Of a stretch of DNA of 64,000 nt, positions 21,549 to 34,394 are shown one piece after another. Each line of letters starts with the position of its first letter. Within the stretch, counting starts at the first letter, position 1. A model generated the notes under the pieces. That model did no database searches. It worked only from the letters and a program-made list of their open reading frames with translations, and was not told the origin of the DNA. Origin of the DNA: Rugalucina vietnamica (Eukaryota; Mollusca; Bivalvia; Lucinida; Lucinidae); contig OZ024884.1 in assembly GCA_964017185.1 (NCBI GenBank), positions 999,501 to 1,063,500 on the forward strand, in the 5' to 3' direction. The position numbers and the translations under genes were made by a program.

Positions 21549-22724
21549 GTACTGTTGTATTATATGTGCATAAGCTGGTACATTTAGCAATGTTAGCATT
21601 CCCATTTACCCTTGACAGAGATTTTTACCCCCAAAATTTTGGAAGAAAAGAGCAACCAAATTTCACAGTTTTTTTTTTGCTTTTTCTTTCTATATATACT
21701 GCAACACCCTCTCACAAGGTGCATGTGTCAATAAAAGGTTGATAGAAGACAGTAAAAATAGTTTTATTAAATCTGAAAAGTGTGATAGTATGAAGAAGAA
21801 GTAAAAAGTTAAAAGTTGATAAAAACAACATATCCTGGGTTTATGGCATAATATGGTTAAGGCTGCAAATGGCAGACCTGAACATAGACAGGTCTTCTGA
21901 TAGGACAGCAGAGGTTGCTCTTATTGTAGAGAGTACAACTCTGTCTTAATCTATAAGAACGACTCAGATATAAGATATGCTGGATTAGACAGAATATTTC
22001 CATCGGTGTTCTGTTAAACCTCTCCACACCGATGGAAATGGGATATATTAGGTCCTTGGTCGAAAATGAAAATTCAGGAAAACAGCAAAGAAAGGTAAAA
22101 CTGTGCTATTAACTTATTTTTGATCTTTTCTGGCATATATGAAATAAATTATAAATATTCTAGTTGTTCAAGCACGCAGAATCACAAAATACTTCATTTT
22201 ATCTGTGGAAAAATTCAAGGATGTCTATAAATAGATGATAGATCAGGGGAGACTACTGCAGAATTAGGACTCAATGTTTAAGATTGTTTGTTTTTCTATG
22301 TCAGTTTAAACTAAATAAATGTAAACATTTTCATGTTTTTACTGGAAGATTGTTGCTATTGCTATAAATCTAATCCGGGCCGCGTCATACCAAAGACGTT
22401 AAAAATGGTACCAGTGGCTACCTTGCTTGGCGCTCAGCATTAATAAGGCAAGCACTGGCTTCTCTTCTCTCAAAAAAATAACTTCAATGATGGGAGCTCC
22501 ATGTAATACTCTGTTTATGAGGTGTTTTGAGTACTTGGCAGATTCAGAATACCTAACAAAAGTAACATGATTTATCATTATCATAAAAATAACACAGCTA
22601 CAAGTAACTTACAATATCCAGCTTGGATACAATATCCAATGCTAAGCTGTCACGGAAGTGGAGCAAGGTGTAATGGAGTGCAGGTCAGCCAGCTGCCTGG
22701 ATATGCCGAACTGCCTGAAAATAT
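21549..22724. other. RCBTB intron 1 with old repeats
   Basis: Near 21690-21780 there is text like the tail of a LINE remnant (tatatatactgcaacaccc and an A-rich stretch). Near 22385-22590 there is a SINE-like interspersed sequence (ggtaccagtggctaccttgc). No exon is seen. Confidence 0.4.
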
Positions 22725-22958
22725 TTGAGCTGCGCCATTATTTTGCAAATGCGAAAACAGAGGTGCAGATCATCTTCACAGTCACTGCGAAGCTGATCAA
22801 CACCTTTGGTTTTGCTACAGGGATAGTACAATTCCTCTTCTCTCTAAATTCAAAATTTTAAGCTTCTAGCAATATTTTGTAGCCTCACAGTCAGGTTTGT
22901 GACTTTGTGTCAGACGTGTTCAGAAACCATATTGTTGGTTTTCTCATGACGTGGCTTA
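22725..22958 (+). mobile_element. MITE-A copy ending 13 nt before RCBTB exon 2
   Basis: The left end is worn (tgagctgcgccatta). The core palindrome (gtgcagatcatcttcacag / gcgaagctgatcaacacc) is present, and the right inverted end is well kept (attgttggttttctcatgac, then gtggctta). Only ttttaattttaag separates it from the exon. Confidence 0.85.
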
Positions 22959-22971
22959 TTTTAATTTTAAG

Positions 22972-23079
22972 GTGATTCCCACAGCAGTTTTGAACCAAGG
23001 AAAATTGATGCCTTGTGCAAGAAAAGAATCATAGATGTGGCATTTGGTAGCGGTCCTCATGTTCTTGCTGTGTCAGAAA
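22972..23079 (+). CDS. RCBTB1/2: RCBTB1/2 exon 2
   Basis: Acceptor taattttaag, donor gtaagt. The 108-bp exon completes the Gly codon from exon 1 and reads DSHSSFEPRKIDALCKKRII, then DVAFGSGPHVLAVSE, ending one base into the next codon. This matches the RCBTB stretch linking the first propeller strands to blade 1, including the GSGPH motif. The acceptor pyrimidine tract is short and partly abuts MITE-A. Confidence 0.92.
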
Positions 23080-23317
23080 GTAAGTATAAATTGACATCTT
23101 TATGACACAGCTCATTACAACTTGGTTTCAGATATAATATGGCCGTGTTAGACAGAGATTGCTAAATTTTTAAACATTTTACTCTTGTTATGGTTGGAGG
23201 GGGGTAGTTTGGTGGAGTTAGTTCATGGTCAACAGCTGTGATCATGTCAGGATGGTCAGTTATCCTAGCAGCACTATCTGTGTATTTCATGGGCATTTTT
23301 TGATGAATACAAAAATA

Positions 23318-23919
23318 TAAATAAAAATAATTGTTAGATCTTTGGAAGCGGTAAAAATACAAAGCTAGATGATGGGCCATATTGTACAATTTCGGGTAAT
23401 GAACCTTCATCAGTGACCTTTTATAAAATTGGCAGCGAAAGCCAGACATTTTGCTGCAATTTCAAGAATTTACATCTGTGTAGTCTAAATCAAAGACTCA
23501 AATTCCCAAAGGGGCCAAATAATCAAAATACTGTTAAGAAGATGATTCTTAACATATAAAAAAATTGAAATACTTCATATATATTCACTGATCCCAAATG
23601 ATCAAAAGAAAAATATAATCTGCACTATGGATGATGTACGGGGAGACTTTTTAGGGCCGCCACACGGCACAACACCAGCTGCAGTAATAGCAAATAAAAA
23701 TAATTGTTAGATCCTTTGGAAGCAGTAAAAATACAAAGCTAGATGATGGGCCATATTGTACAATTTTGGGTAATGAACCTTCATCAGTGACCCTTTATAA
23801 AACTGGCAGCGAAAGCCAGACATTTTGCTGCAATTTCAAGAATTTACATCTGTGTAGTCTAAATCAAAGACTCAAATTCCCAAAGGGGCCAAATAATCAA
23901 AATACTGTTAAGAAGATGA
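23318..23919. repeat. 226-bp direct duplication, two near-identical copies
   Basis: The block from aaataaaaataattgttag to actgttaagaagatga lies at 23318-23542 and again at 23692-23919 with a handful of changes, in RCBTB intron 2. About 150 bp of other sequence separates the copies. Confidence 0.85.
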
Positions 23920-24099
23920 GAAAGTAGCTAGTAAAAAGGGCCCTAAGCTGCTCATTGTCTTTATAGGATTGACCTGATTTGGCTGAGCAGTTTGTAAAAA
24001 TTAAAATTATTTCTTGATATTTGAATATTATTGAGGTTTGAAAAATTTGATGGCTTGAATGAAAAACAAAGCTGCAAGGGTAAGACCTATGTATGCACA

Positions 24100-24755
<656 letters not shown>

Positions 24756-24759
24756 GAGC

Positions 24760-27700
24760 AAGACTTACAGCCGGGCGATGACGATACTCACAGCGAGGCA
24801 GGAGGCGGAGACTTTGTAGATGCGAGCCAATAGGAAATTGGCCAAAGCCCGCGAAATGTTGACATAGATAACAGACACAAGGAGAGTTATTTACATGTGC
24901 GCACTTCTAATTATAGATACACGTATATCGATATTTTGACATGGAACATAGAGGGATTGAAAAAGTATACACATGATGTATCGCTGAAGGGTTATTTTGA
25001 ACAATTTGATATAATAGGGCTTTTAGAAAGTTGGTCAAATTTTCAAGGGGAGTCTGATTCTTTTCTTCAAGACTACACATGTTTTGATTAGGTTAGACCC
25101 AGAACCGGTGGTTTTAGAAATAGTGGTGGTGTTAATGTGTTTGTGAAAAACACCCTAATGCATAAATATGAGGTTACCAGAATATTTAGCAATTTTAAAA
25201 ATTGTGTATTCTTGTATTTCAAGACGTCTATGTTCCATACGCAAAATATTATAAATGTAATATGCTTTACATATATATCACCGGAAGATTCAGTGATTTA
25301 TAATGACTCTGATGAAAAAGACGGGGTTAAAATCTTGGAAAATTACTTGTGAAAATTACTGTGAAAGCGGAATATCCTTATTGCCATTTGTTTATAGCTG
25401 GCGATTTTAACGCAAGATGCAAAACATTCTTAGACTTTATTCCAGATGATAATTTAGAGCAAGTGTTTGGTGATATATCATATCCCGGTGACTCATTTGA
25501 GATGCCCCGTAATACCAAAGATGAACATACATATAATTCATTTGGCAAATCTTTAGTACAGATGTGCTGTTTACTTGATATACATATACTAAATGGGCGA
25601 ATTAGGGGGGACGAAAAGGGCGAGTTCACATGCATAGAAAATGAGGGAGCGAGCATCGTCGATTACAACATTGCGTTGACTGACCTTTTTGAAAATATCT
25701 CCTTATTCTGCGTGGAGGATCGCGATGAATCCGTGCATTTCCCATTAAAATGCGTAATTTTTCTGCAAGAACAAAATCAAAGTGCAGTATTGAATGTTGA
25801 CGAACACGAATGTCAGCCATATGTTAAATACAAATGGGACGATTCAAAATCAACTTCATTTTTGAATAAGTTTAGGGACACATTGAATAGCAATTATGAT
25901 CGAATTGTAACTTCTATCAATGAGAATATAGAGGAAGCTAACGCTATGTTTTTGCAATTATTTTATTCTGCTGTCGAATTCATGAAGGTCAGTAATAATA
26001 ACAGCATTAGGAGAAATATATTTAGTAATAAGCCATGGTGGGATACGGTTTGCGAGGCGCTGAGAAATCGGAAAATGCAAGCACTTAGGCTTTTTAGAAT
26101 TATTGGTACCAGATGTAACTTAAGAAACTATATTAACCTAAGAAATAGATTTAAAGGTATATGTAGGGATAAAAAACGCGCATACGAATGCCAAAACAAA
26201 CAGAAATTAGTTCAAGCTAGGAATATACCCTCCAAGTTCTGGAATTTATTAAAGGGAAGAACTGTAAGCATAAAATCAAAAATTTCTCCTATGCAATGGT
26301 ATAATTATTTTAAGGAACTTTTTTACTTTCACGAGCAGGGTGAAAACTGTGAGCAAACTTTTGCACCGGCGGATTCAGCAGACTGTTTGAATGATCCATT
26401 TTCTGTATCAGAAGTTAAGGCAGCTTTGAGAAAATTAAAAACCAGCTTTCGGGTACATTACATGTACCTGTCTGAAATATCCTATTGAAAAATATAGTCA
26501 ATAATGGTGCTATGAGAGCTGACGTATGCTGGAAGAATTCAGCAACAGAGTATTATCTGCCCTATACATAAGAACGGTTCTCAACATAACCCCGATAATT
26601 TTCGCGGAATCTCTTTGATTAACATTGTAAGCAAAGTTTTTATGACGGTATTAACTTCAAGGCTGACACAGTGGTGTGATGAGCATAACATTATTGATGA
26701 AGCACAAGGTGGTTTTCGCCGTGGGTATTCAACCATAGATAACATATTTATTCTGCAGTCGATAGCACAGAAGCATTTATCGAAAGAAGGCGGTAGATTC
26801 TATTGCCTTTTTATAGATTTCTCAAAGGCATTTGATCGCATTCAACATAATCAGTTATTTCGCAGTCTTGCAAAAAAAAGGAATTCATGGTAATTTTTTA
26901 AACATACTGAAGTCAATGTATGGTAAACTATCCGCTTGCATGAAAACAGAACAAGGCCTCACGAGTTATTTCCCTTGTCATATTGGAACTCGTCAGGGTT
27001 GCGTATCTAGTCCGTTAATTTTTACCCTGTTTATCAACGATTTAGTTACTTTAATGAGGGAAAATTGCAGAAATGGTATCTTTATTACACAAGATGTACC
27101 TGAAATCTTATGTAACATAATGTTTACTCTTTGCGGATGACGTAGCCGGTTGTGCAGAGTCCGCTGCATCCCTACAACGACAACTTGATATTATTGATCA
27201 ATTTTGCCGATCTACAGGAATGCAACTAAATTTAGGTAAAACCAAAATTTTACATGTAGTCTTTTGCAATGGTGGCTATTTGAGATTTTATGAACACTAG
27301 TTTCACATTACAAATACTTGGGGCTTCTTTTTACGCCGAAATTAAAATGGACACGAGCGAAAGAAATGTTGGTAGCACAGGGTAGAAAGTCAATTTTCTC
27401 GATTTTAAATTATCAAAGAAAATTTGGCCGTTTCGAATACAAAGATATGTTTAAGATTTTTGACGCGATGGTCACTCCTGTTCTTTGCTATGCTACGGAA
27501 ATATGGGGTCATTCATACTCTGAACATATTGAAAGTGTACATGCAAATTTTTGTAAATTATTTTTAGGTTTGACAAGAAATGCTAATCATTGTATGGCAC
27601 TTGGAGAATGTGGGAGATATTTTCTTTGTACTGTCTATTACTACAAGTGTATAAAATATTGGTGCCACTTGCTTCATATGAGTAATAGTAGATATCCAAA

Positions 27701-28415
27701 AAGTTGTTATTTAATGCTGAAGTCACATACAGAAATTGATAGGATTAACTGGGCTAGCAATGTACGCGATTTACTCTTTAGATATGGATTTGGGTTTGTT
27801 TGGATATCCCAAGATGTTGGTGATGTGCCTGCATTTTTGAAACTATTCCGACAAAGACTTATTGACTGTTGTATTCAAGATTGGCACGAACAAGTCACCG
27901 CTTCTTCCAAGTGCGAATACTATCAGCATTTCAAAACCATGTTAAATGTAGAGCGATATCTAGTAAGCAATTTACCTTTTGCAATTAGGAGATCAGTTGC
28001 AAAATTTAGATGCTCAAATCATAAGTTAAACATTGAGGTTGGAAGACATTCAGATTTACCAAGAGAATACCGAACATGCAGCTATTGTCTGATAAATAAT
28101 AACTCGTTTTGCATCGAGGATGAATATCATGCATTTTTCGATTGTCCTCTTTACGAGGATGATAGACAAAATTATCTCCCTTTACACCTCTACAACTCAA
28201 AGTCACTCCATGAATTTTTCAATATCCTGTCACTGAGCGATAGCAATGTAATCAACCAGGTTTCAAACTTTATTTTTCATATAATGAAAAGAAGAAACAA
28301 TCTTCAAGTATGATGATTGTGTATAAATGGCGCTAATGTCAGTATATATGTTCTTGTATATATGTTTTGGGCCGGAGGCCTATATCATCTGAATAAACTT
28401 TGTCACTTGTAACTT
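24760..28415 (+). mobile_element. LINE C, nearly full length but mutated, in RCBTB intron 3
   Basis: About 3.6 kb on the + strand with both endonuclease and RT, so it is the most complete LINE here. It ends with gggccggaggcctatatcat and gaataaac, then a short ttgtcacttgtaacttg run. Its 5' start abuts the last exon 3 duplicate. It shares the intron with that duplication and is a third LINE lineage. Confidence 0.82.
24897..28313 (+). pseudogene. LINE C endonuclease and reverse transcriptase, broken by stops and shifts
   Basis: Domains in order: endonuclease start LTWNIEGL (24937), an in-frame stop at about 25089, GDFNARC (25402), SIVDYNI (25655), a linker to 26488, RT from NPDNFRGISLINIVSKVF (26590; first residues read across a shift) through FIDFSKAFDRIQHNQL (26810), GTRQGCVSSPLIFTLFIND (26987), the catalytic LFADDVAG (27125, after another shift), then a C-terminal frame 27318-28313. 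That ends with a Cys-His knuckle (CSYCLINNNSF...HAFFDCPLY). At least five stops or shifts break the frame, so it is inactive. Confidence 0.82.
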
Positions 28416-28454
28416 GTCTCTTGTATGTGTGGACCATTTTGAAGGTGAACCCAT

Positions 28455-28700
28455 TTTTTTTTTCAAACAGGAAATATTGACTCATATAAGCCTAGCATCC
28501 TTTTTATGGGACATAGGCAAACAGCCTAGCCCCATATGTGACGCCTGAGAACGCGGCGTTCCCATCTGTGGCTATCCTATTAATATATTTGCTAAGAAGA
28601 TTTTCATAAAAAATGGAATAAAAATTAAAAATCACTCCTGGTGCCCCTTAAAATGGAAATGGACTCACCCAAATGATAACAATGGGAAAGTCCATTCGTC
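28455..28700 (+). repeat. interspersed repeat; inverted partner at 33930-34345
   Basis: Contains gggacataggcaaacagcc and agaacgcggcgttcccat, which recur inverted at 34220-34320. The flanking ggactcacccaaatgat block also recurs inverted at 33945-33970. The two copies face each other across about 5.3 kb containing RCBTB exons 4 to 6. Confidence 0.7.
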
Positions 28701-28751
28701 ATATAAGGGTTAATGGAAAAAGAGCTTTAGAATAAGATATAGAGGATATTT

Positions 28752-28893
28752 GCTTTTTTGAGGTGAATACCAAATATATTTCATCGAGTGAGTTGAAAAC
28801 ATCAGAATTTTCACGAGTGCGCAGCACGAGTGAAAATTATTATGTTTTCAACTCACGAGATGAAATATATTTGGTATTCACCGAAAAAAAAGC
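28752..28893. repeat. 142-bp imperfect palindrome (long hairpin)
   Basis: Arms of about 65 bp: gcttttttgaggtgaatacc on the left pairs with ggtattcaccgaaaaaaaagc on the right. The inner segments (atatatttcatc, tgagttgaaaacat, aattttcacgag) also pair, with a few mismatches. The loop is centred on tgcgcagca near 28821. Confidence 0.88.
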
Positions 28894-29478
28894 AAATTTT
28901 CTTTTTATTTTATACAATGCACAGGCATTTTCCAATGCACAAGGTAGGCAGTGAAAATGCAAAAACAAAAATTTTTTGAAAACACGAATAATTTTGGTAC
29001 CACATTGTTCCTTATGTTCTAACTAAGAAAATGAATACCCACACTTTATGTTTTCGTTCATAAATAACGGAGTTATAGGCGTTTGAATTTCTGAAGTGAG
29101 ACACATTTAATGACGTCAAGTAAATGGAAACGTCAGAAGTAATCCAAAAAATCTGACGTCATTTCAGTGACGATATAGGCTGATATCAGTCACTAGTGAC
29201 TTTTGATATCAGTGAGATTTGATATCAGTGAAATTTCATATCAATGAAAATACCAATTTTATCAAGTTTTGATATACATTGGGTTTCACTGTAAAGTATA
29301 AAATAAATGGAAATACTGAGGAAAAAAAAAAAAAAAAATGATCACTCATTTTCATGTGTTTTAATTACAAGGAATATTTCATGGTCTTATTAAGATGAAA
29401 ATTATTTTTACATCTTTGCTAGAATATGCATGTAAGCCATTTTTAAAATCTTTAGATCCATGCAGAAATAAATGATAA

Positions 29479-29696
29479 TGAGCCACATCCTGAGAAAAGC
29501 AACATTCTGCATATGCAAAAACAAATGCGCAGATCAGCTTCGCAGTAACTGCACGGCTGATCAGCGCCTTTGTTTTCGCTAAATGGATAGTACAGTTTCT
29601 CGACTTTCTAAATGCTGTTTCTCTTGTGCTTTTACAGCTCGGTCTGTGTTGAACCTGTTGGGAAACCATAATGTTGGTTTTTGATGACACGGCTCA
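29479..29696 (+). mobile_element. MITE-A copy ending 16 nt before RCBTB exon 4
   Basis: Left end tgagccacatcctgag, core gcgcagatcagcttcgcag / cggctgatcagcgcc, right end atgttggtttttgatgac then acggctca. The remaining aatactttatttttag forms the exon 4 acceptor. Confidence 0.88.
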
Positions 29697-29712
29697 AATA
29701 CTTTATTTTTAG

Positions 29713-30057
<345 letters not shown>

Positions 30058-30227
30058 TAACAGTGTACTTGCTTATGTAAATCAGCATGAGGTCTTCACG
30101 ATGACGTTAAGCTAACAAAGTTTTGAACAACTGGCCCCTGGTAATTATATACCTTTCCAAGGCAGTACTTCTGTTGTGGATATAATTCTTTTATTTGACA
30201 TTGTTTAAATTGATGCTTTTTGTCCCA

Positions 30228-30440
30228 GTCAACAGTGAAGGTCATGTCGGAAACCTTGCCTCCATTTTATTGAACTTTTACCCAAAATGAGGATGCCATG
30301 ACATCCAACAAGTGCTTGAAATATAACCATCCAACTAAGCCACAAAAGGCTTATAGGCATGAATGGTTTGACTTGAACCACATTTCCTAGACAGGCTCAG
30401 ACTAAAGCAGTTAACCAGTAATCAGATGGTCAGTCAGTAG
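30228..30440 (+). repeat. interspersed repeat, copy 2
   Basis: Partner of 12250-12465: cagtcaacagtgaaggtcat, ttgcctccattttat and ccatccaactaagccac are shared. It lies in RCBTB intron 4. A weaker third copy is near 39310-39400. Confidence 0.6.
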
Positions 30441-30459
30441 TGTATAAGCTTTGCCCGGA

Positions 30460-30712
30460 GGCACAAGCAGCCCATCTATTTCTTTAGACCCTAATGGGTT
30501 GGGGCCAATAATTGTTTTATGTTTGTTTTTTGTTTTATGTTTTGATGCTGAATTTTTGTGTACATTGTATGTTTTCATTTGTTTAGTATAGCCGGGCAAA
30601 CTGAGTGGCCATCTGTTTGGGGTTACGATATGTTCTCTATGTATAACTACCTGATTGTCGCTGTTTACGCCATTTCCTGATCATTGCTTACTGTCACCTT
30701 TCCATTTTCCAG
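30460..30712 (+). repeat. repeat reaching the exon 5 acceptor; partner at 53410-53715
   Basis: Shared text includes gttttatgttttg, actgagtggccac/t, ttacgatatgtt and tttcctgatc, then a cttac/ttg-cctttc stretch. The right end of the match is at or next to the exon 5 acceptor, so the pyrimidine tract of intron 4 seems to come from this repeat. Confidence 0.6.
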
Positions 30713-30780
30713 GCTCCCGTGTTGCCATAGCGATAGCGTGTGGTCAGACGTCGTCAATGGCATTAATGGAGAAGGGGGAG
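30713..30780 (+). CDS. RCBTB1/2: RCBTB1/2 exon 5 (RCC1 blade end)
   Basis: Acceptor tccattttccag, donor gtgtgt. The 68-bp exon completes Gly and reads SRVAIAIACGQTSSMALMEK, then GE, matching the IACGQTSSMA strand of RCBTB1. It ends in phase 0. The donor is the weakest of the set, and the P2 element starts immediately after the exon. Confidence 0.92.
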
Positions 30781-31250
30781 GTGTGTATTACATTACAAAA
30801 ACTTGCCCATGCAATATACAAAGATTTTTTTCTGAAGCAAAAATTGAAAGTTTTATTGGAAAAATTTCATTTTGTTTATTTTTGCTCAAAACAAACATTG
30901 TGGGTTCATGTTAGAACTGCCTCGCTGAGGCGGCTCTAACTAGTACCCACAATGTATGTTTTGGATCAAAAATAAGAAAATTGGATCAAAAATAAGAAAA
31001 TTAGGGCAAGCCCGTAGAGAAAGGAGAGGCATGTATTACATAACGAAAACTTGCCCATGCTTTACACACAGGATTTTTCTGAAGCAAAAATTGTTAACTT
31101 TATTGGAAAAATTTCATTTTTTTTAAAATGTTGCACAAAACAAGCATTGTGGGTACACGTTAGAACCACCTCACCGAGGCATTTCTAACGAGTAGGCACA
31201 ATGTATGTTTTGGATCAGAAAATTAGGTATACCCCTGCAAACCCCAGTTT
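30781..31250. repeat. palindromic element P2, two tandem copies after exon 5
   Basis: Each copy holds tattacat-acgaaaacttgccc, a pyrimidine/A-rich block, and a palindrome: attgtgggt, then tagaacYgcctc / gaggcg-ttctaac, then agtacccacaat. Copy 1 is about 30781-30990 and copy 2 about 31010-31250. Copy 2 is preceded by gagaaaggagag, resembling the last bases of exon 5, as if the exon end had been duplicated with it. Confidence 0.75.
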
Positions 31251-31371
31251 TTAGCTCGCCTGTATGAAAGTAAAGGAAGAGCTATTGCAGTCACGTCGGC
31301 GTCAGCCTTGGCTTTAAGTGTTAGTGTCAGCGTTGCTCAAGTGTTACAGTTTTTATCGCACCTGCTTATAG

Positions 31372-32330
31372 CAGGGTGCGATATAGGAGTTCAAATTTCC
31401 GTCCGTCCGTTTGTCCATCCGTCCGTCAACATTTACGTCGAAGTTTAGTTTTCTCGACATCAGTGATAGCTGCGAGTCTGAAACCTTGCATAGTAATTGT
31501 CCTTGACATACACTTCAAGCACGCACCTTGACCCAGTACCCTTGACCTTTATTTCACGGTCCACTGACTTTGAAAATTTTTATGTCGAAGTTTGGTTTTC
31601 TCGACATCAGTGATAGCTGCGAGTCTGAAACCTTGCATAGTAATTGTCCTTGACATACACTTCAAGCACGCACCTTGACCCAGTACCCTTGACCTATATT
31701 TCACGGTCCTTTGACTTTGCAAATTTTTACGTCGAATGTTTGTTTTCTCAACATCATTGATAGCTGCGAGTCTGAAACCTTGCAAAGTAATTGTCCTTGA
31801 CATACACTTCAAGCACGCACCTTGACCCGCTGACCTTGACCTATATTTCACGGTCTACTGACTTGGAAATTTTTTACGTCGAAGTTTGGTTTTCTCCACA
31901 TCAATGACAGCTGCGAGGGTGAAACCTCGCATAGTAATTGTCCTTGACATACCATTCAAGCATGCACCTTGATCCGCTGACCTTGCCATATATTTCATGG
32001 TCCATTGACTTTGTTGATTTTTACGTAAAAATTTTGTTTTCTCTGCATCAGTAATAGCTGCGAGCGTGAAACCTTGCATAGTAATTGCCCTTGACATACC
32101 CTTCAAGCAAGCACCTTGACCCACTGACCTTGAACTATATTTCACGGTCCATTGACTTTGTTAATTTTTATGTAGAAGTTTGTTTTTTCTGCATCAGTGA
32201 TAGCTGCGAGTGTGAAAGCTTGCATAGTAAATGTCCTTAACATACCCTTTCAGAACACACCTTAACCTGGTGCTCTCGACCTATATTTCATGTTTTAAGT
32301 TATTTTGCCGGTGCAGGAGCGATATCGACC
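31372..32330. repeat. ~148-bp tandem repeat, about six copies
   Basis: Opens with a gtccgtccgt run. Each unit holds atagctgcgag, gaaaccttgcatagtaattg, ccttgacatac, caagcacgcaccttgac and tatatttcacggtcc. Divergence increases toward the right. The minus-strand open frames across it are by-products of the period. Confidence 0.9.
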
Positions 32331-32339
32331 TCCGCGGCG

Positions 32340-33225
32340 TTCTTGTTGGTTTATATAGTAAAGTTTTTATAAGTCTATATCTCTTGAACATGTAGATGGA
32401 TTAAGTTGATACTTTGCAACTAAGAGTCACTTATGTGCCAATGCATGTCATTTCCCCCAAATTTGCAGAAGAGTAATTGCCCTTGGATGGCCTTGACTAT
32501 AGTCAGAATTTTGTTTCCGCTCAATAGCTTAAGAACGAATTGACAGAATCTGACTAAATTTTGTATGCGCATCAACATTGACAACATCTAGCTTGGGATT
32601 GTTGCCCGTCATTTTTTGCAAAATTCTGACAGAGTTACGGCCCTTGATTGATGTCAGAATTTCGTTTCCGCTAAATATCTTGAGAATGAATTGACTGACT
32701 TTGACCAAATTTTGTTTACACACCAATATTGACAAGATTTAGCTTGGGATTGCTGCCCTTTATTTTTAGCAAAATTTTGACGGAGTTACGGCCCTTGATT
32801 GATGTCAGAATTTCTTTTCTGCTCAATATCTTGAGAATGAATTGACAGAATCTGACCATATTTTGTATGCACATCAACATTGACAAGATCTAGCTTGGGA
32901 TTGTTGCCTGTCATTTTTCGCAAAATTTTGATGGAGTTATGGCACTTGATTGATGTCAGAATTACGTTTCTGCTCAATATTTTGCGAACGAATTGACAGA
33001 ATCTGACTTAAGTTTGTATGCACATCAACATTGACAACATCTAGCTTGGGACTGTGGCCTGTCATTTTTCACAAAATTTTGATGGAGTTAAGGGCCTTGA
33101 TTGATGTCAGAATTTCGTTTCCGCTCAATATCTTGAGAAGGAATTGACAGAATCTGACCAAATTTTGTATGCACATCAACATTGACAAGGTCTAGCTTGG
33201 GATTGTTGCCAGTCATTCTTTTTCT
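32340..33225. repeat. ~152-bp tandem repeat, about five copies
   Basis: Each unit holds gatgtcagaatttcgtttc, ctcaatatcttgagaatga, aattgacagaatctgac, tgcacatcaacattgacaa and agcttgggattgttgcc. It follows the 148-bp array directly, and the two unit types do not resemble each other. Confidence 0.9.
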
Positions 33226-33567
33226 CACCCTGGAAAAAAGCTCAGACGCGGGGCTTTAGTCAGATCCTCTGACAATTCTAGTTTCATTAGTCCACAGGGA
33301 ATTTCATTATTTCTTCATGACACAAACTTAGGAAACTAGATTGCTTTACCTTTTTTCCCATACAAAGATTTGTAACTCTCCCTGATTTTTTTTCACAGGA
33401 AAATTTCTATTTTGTCTCTAGACATTTTCTCTGTGAAAAGTGAAATAGGGTTTTTTTAGTTCTGTCACCTCTAGCTATGTCACCTTAGGCTCAGAGGTGA
33501 GCATACATATATCTACGTTTTGAGAAAAAAATAAGTGAAAGAAAATATGAAAAATTGAATACATGAC

Positions 33568-33803
33568 TGAGCCGCCGCATGGGAAAACCAACAATCTGCG
33601 TAGGCAAAAATAAAGGGGCAGATCAGCTTCGCAGTAACTGCGAAGCTAATCAGCGCCTTTGTTTTCGCTACTCGGACAGTACAATTCCTCTACTTTCTAA
33701 ATCCAAAATTTCCAGCCTCTAACCATCTTCTGTGACTGTACTGGCCAGTTTGTGTCAAACCTGGTCGGAACCCAAATTGTTGGTTTTGTCACTCACAGGC
33801 TCA
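33568..33803 (+). mobile_element. MITE-A copy, the best preserved, ending 36 nt before RCBTB exon 6
   Basis: 236 bp: left end tgagccgccgcatgggaaaa then ccaacaatctgcg, core gcagatcagcttcgcag / gcgaagctaatcagcgcc, right half tgtactggccagtttgtgtc, right end attgttggttttgtcactca then caggctca. A T-rich stretch and ttttttcag then lead to the exon. Confidence 0.9.
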
Positions 33804-33839
33804 TGTATTTTTTTTTTTATTTATTTATTTTTTTTTCAG

Positions 33840-33878
33840 ATTTATGGTTGGGGTTATAACGGAAATGGGCAACTAGGG
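33840..33878 (+). CDS. RCBTB1/2: RCBTB1/2 exon 6, truncated by assembly gap
   Basis: Acceptor ttttttttcag. It continues exon 5 in phase 0 and reads IYGWGYNGNGQLG up to the Ns, the start of the next RCC1 blade (family signature WGYNGNGQLGLGN). Later blades and the BTB and BACK domains, about 300 residues, are not found to the right of the gap. Confidence 0.93.
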
Positions 33879-33901
33879 NNNNNNNNNNNNNNNNNNNNNN
33901 N
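33879..33901. other. assembly gap (23 N)
   Basis: The run of N breaks RCBTB exon 6. Nothing to its right continues RCBTB, and MALSU1 appears without its first exons, so the real missing length is probably kilobases. Confidence 1.
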
Positions 33902-33929
33902 TTTACGATTGGCTAATAACTCATATTAG

Positions 33930-34345
33930 ACGAATGGATTCTCCCATCATTATCATTTGGGCAAGTCCACTTTCATTTTTAGGGGTACACTTCAACCTCA
34001 TTATAACACGCCTCATTATAATGCGGTTCTCAATATAACACGGCCATGTCATGGCTCCCAAATTGATTATTTTGCTATGTACATCTATAGACTAGTAAGT
34101 AACCTCACAACACGTTTCACTTAAAACACGCTCTGTTTTTATGGACCCCAAAGATAGCGTTATAATGAGGTTGGCCTGTATTAGGAGTGATTTTTATTTT
34201 TTATCTCATTTTACGATGAAATTTCTCTGTGCAAACAGAATAGCCCTGGATGGGACGCCGCGTTCTGCGGGGTCACATCTGGGGCTATGCTGTTTGCCTA
34301 TGTCCCACAAAAAGGACACCAGGCTTAAATGAGTGGGGATAATTG
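33930..34345 (-). repeat. inverted partner of the 28455-28700 repeat, with a MITE inserted
   Basis: Reads as the reverse of 28455-28700 in two blocks (33945-33980 and 34220-34330). The block between them is the TA-flanked MITE at 33988-34178. Confidence 0.65.
33988..34178. mobile_element. pogo/Tigger-like MITE
   Basis: Inverted ends CACTTCAACCTCATTATAAC and (inverted right) CAGGCCAACCTCATTATAAC, with TA on both sides. About 190 bp, non-coding. A worn copy is at 55335-55405. The AACCTCATTATAA end is like pogo-group ends; the group call is inference. Confidence 0.75.
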
Positions 34346-34394
34346 AGGCCCTGTGAAAAATATAGTAGTCCCCCTTAAAACCCACTTTAAATAG

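Noticed and set aside
31549..32145. Two minus-strand open frames of about 100 codons with internal repeats (QGACLK motif).
   Set aside because: They follow the 148-bp DNA tandem period and have no start context, splice sites or family match.
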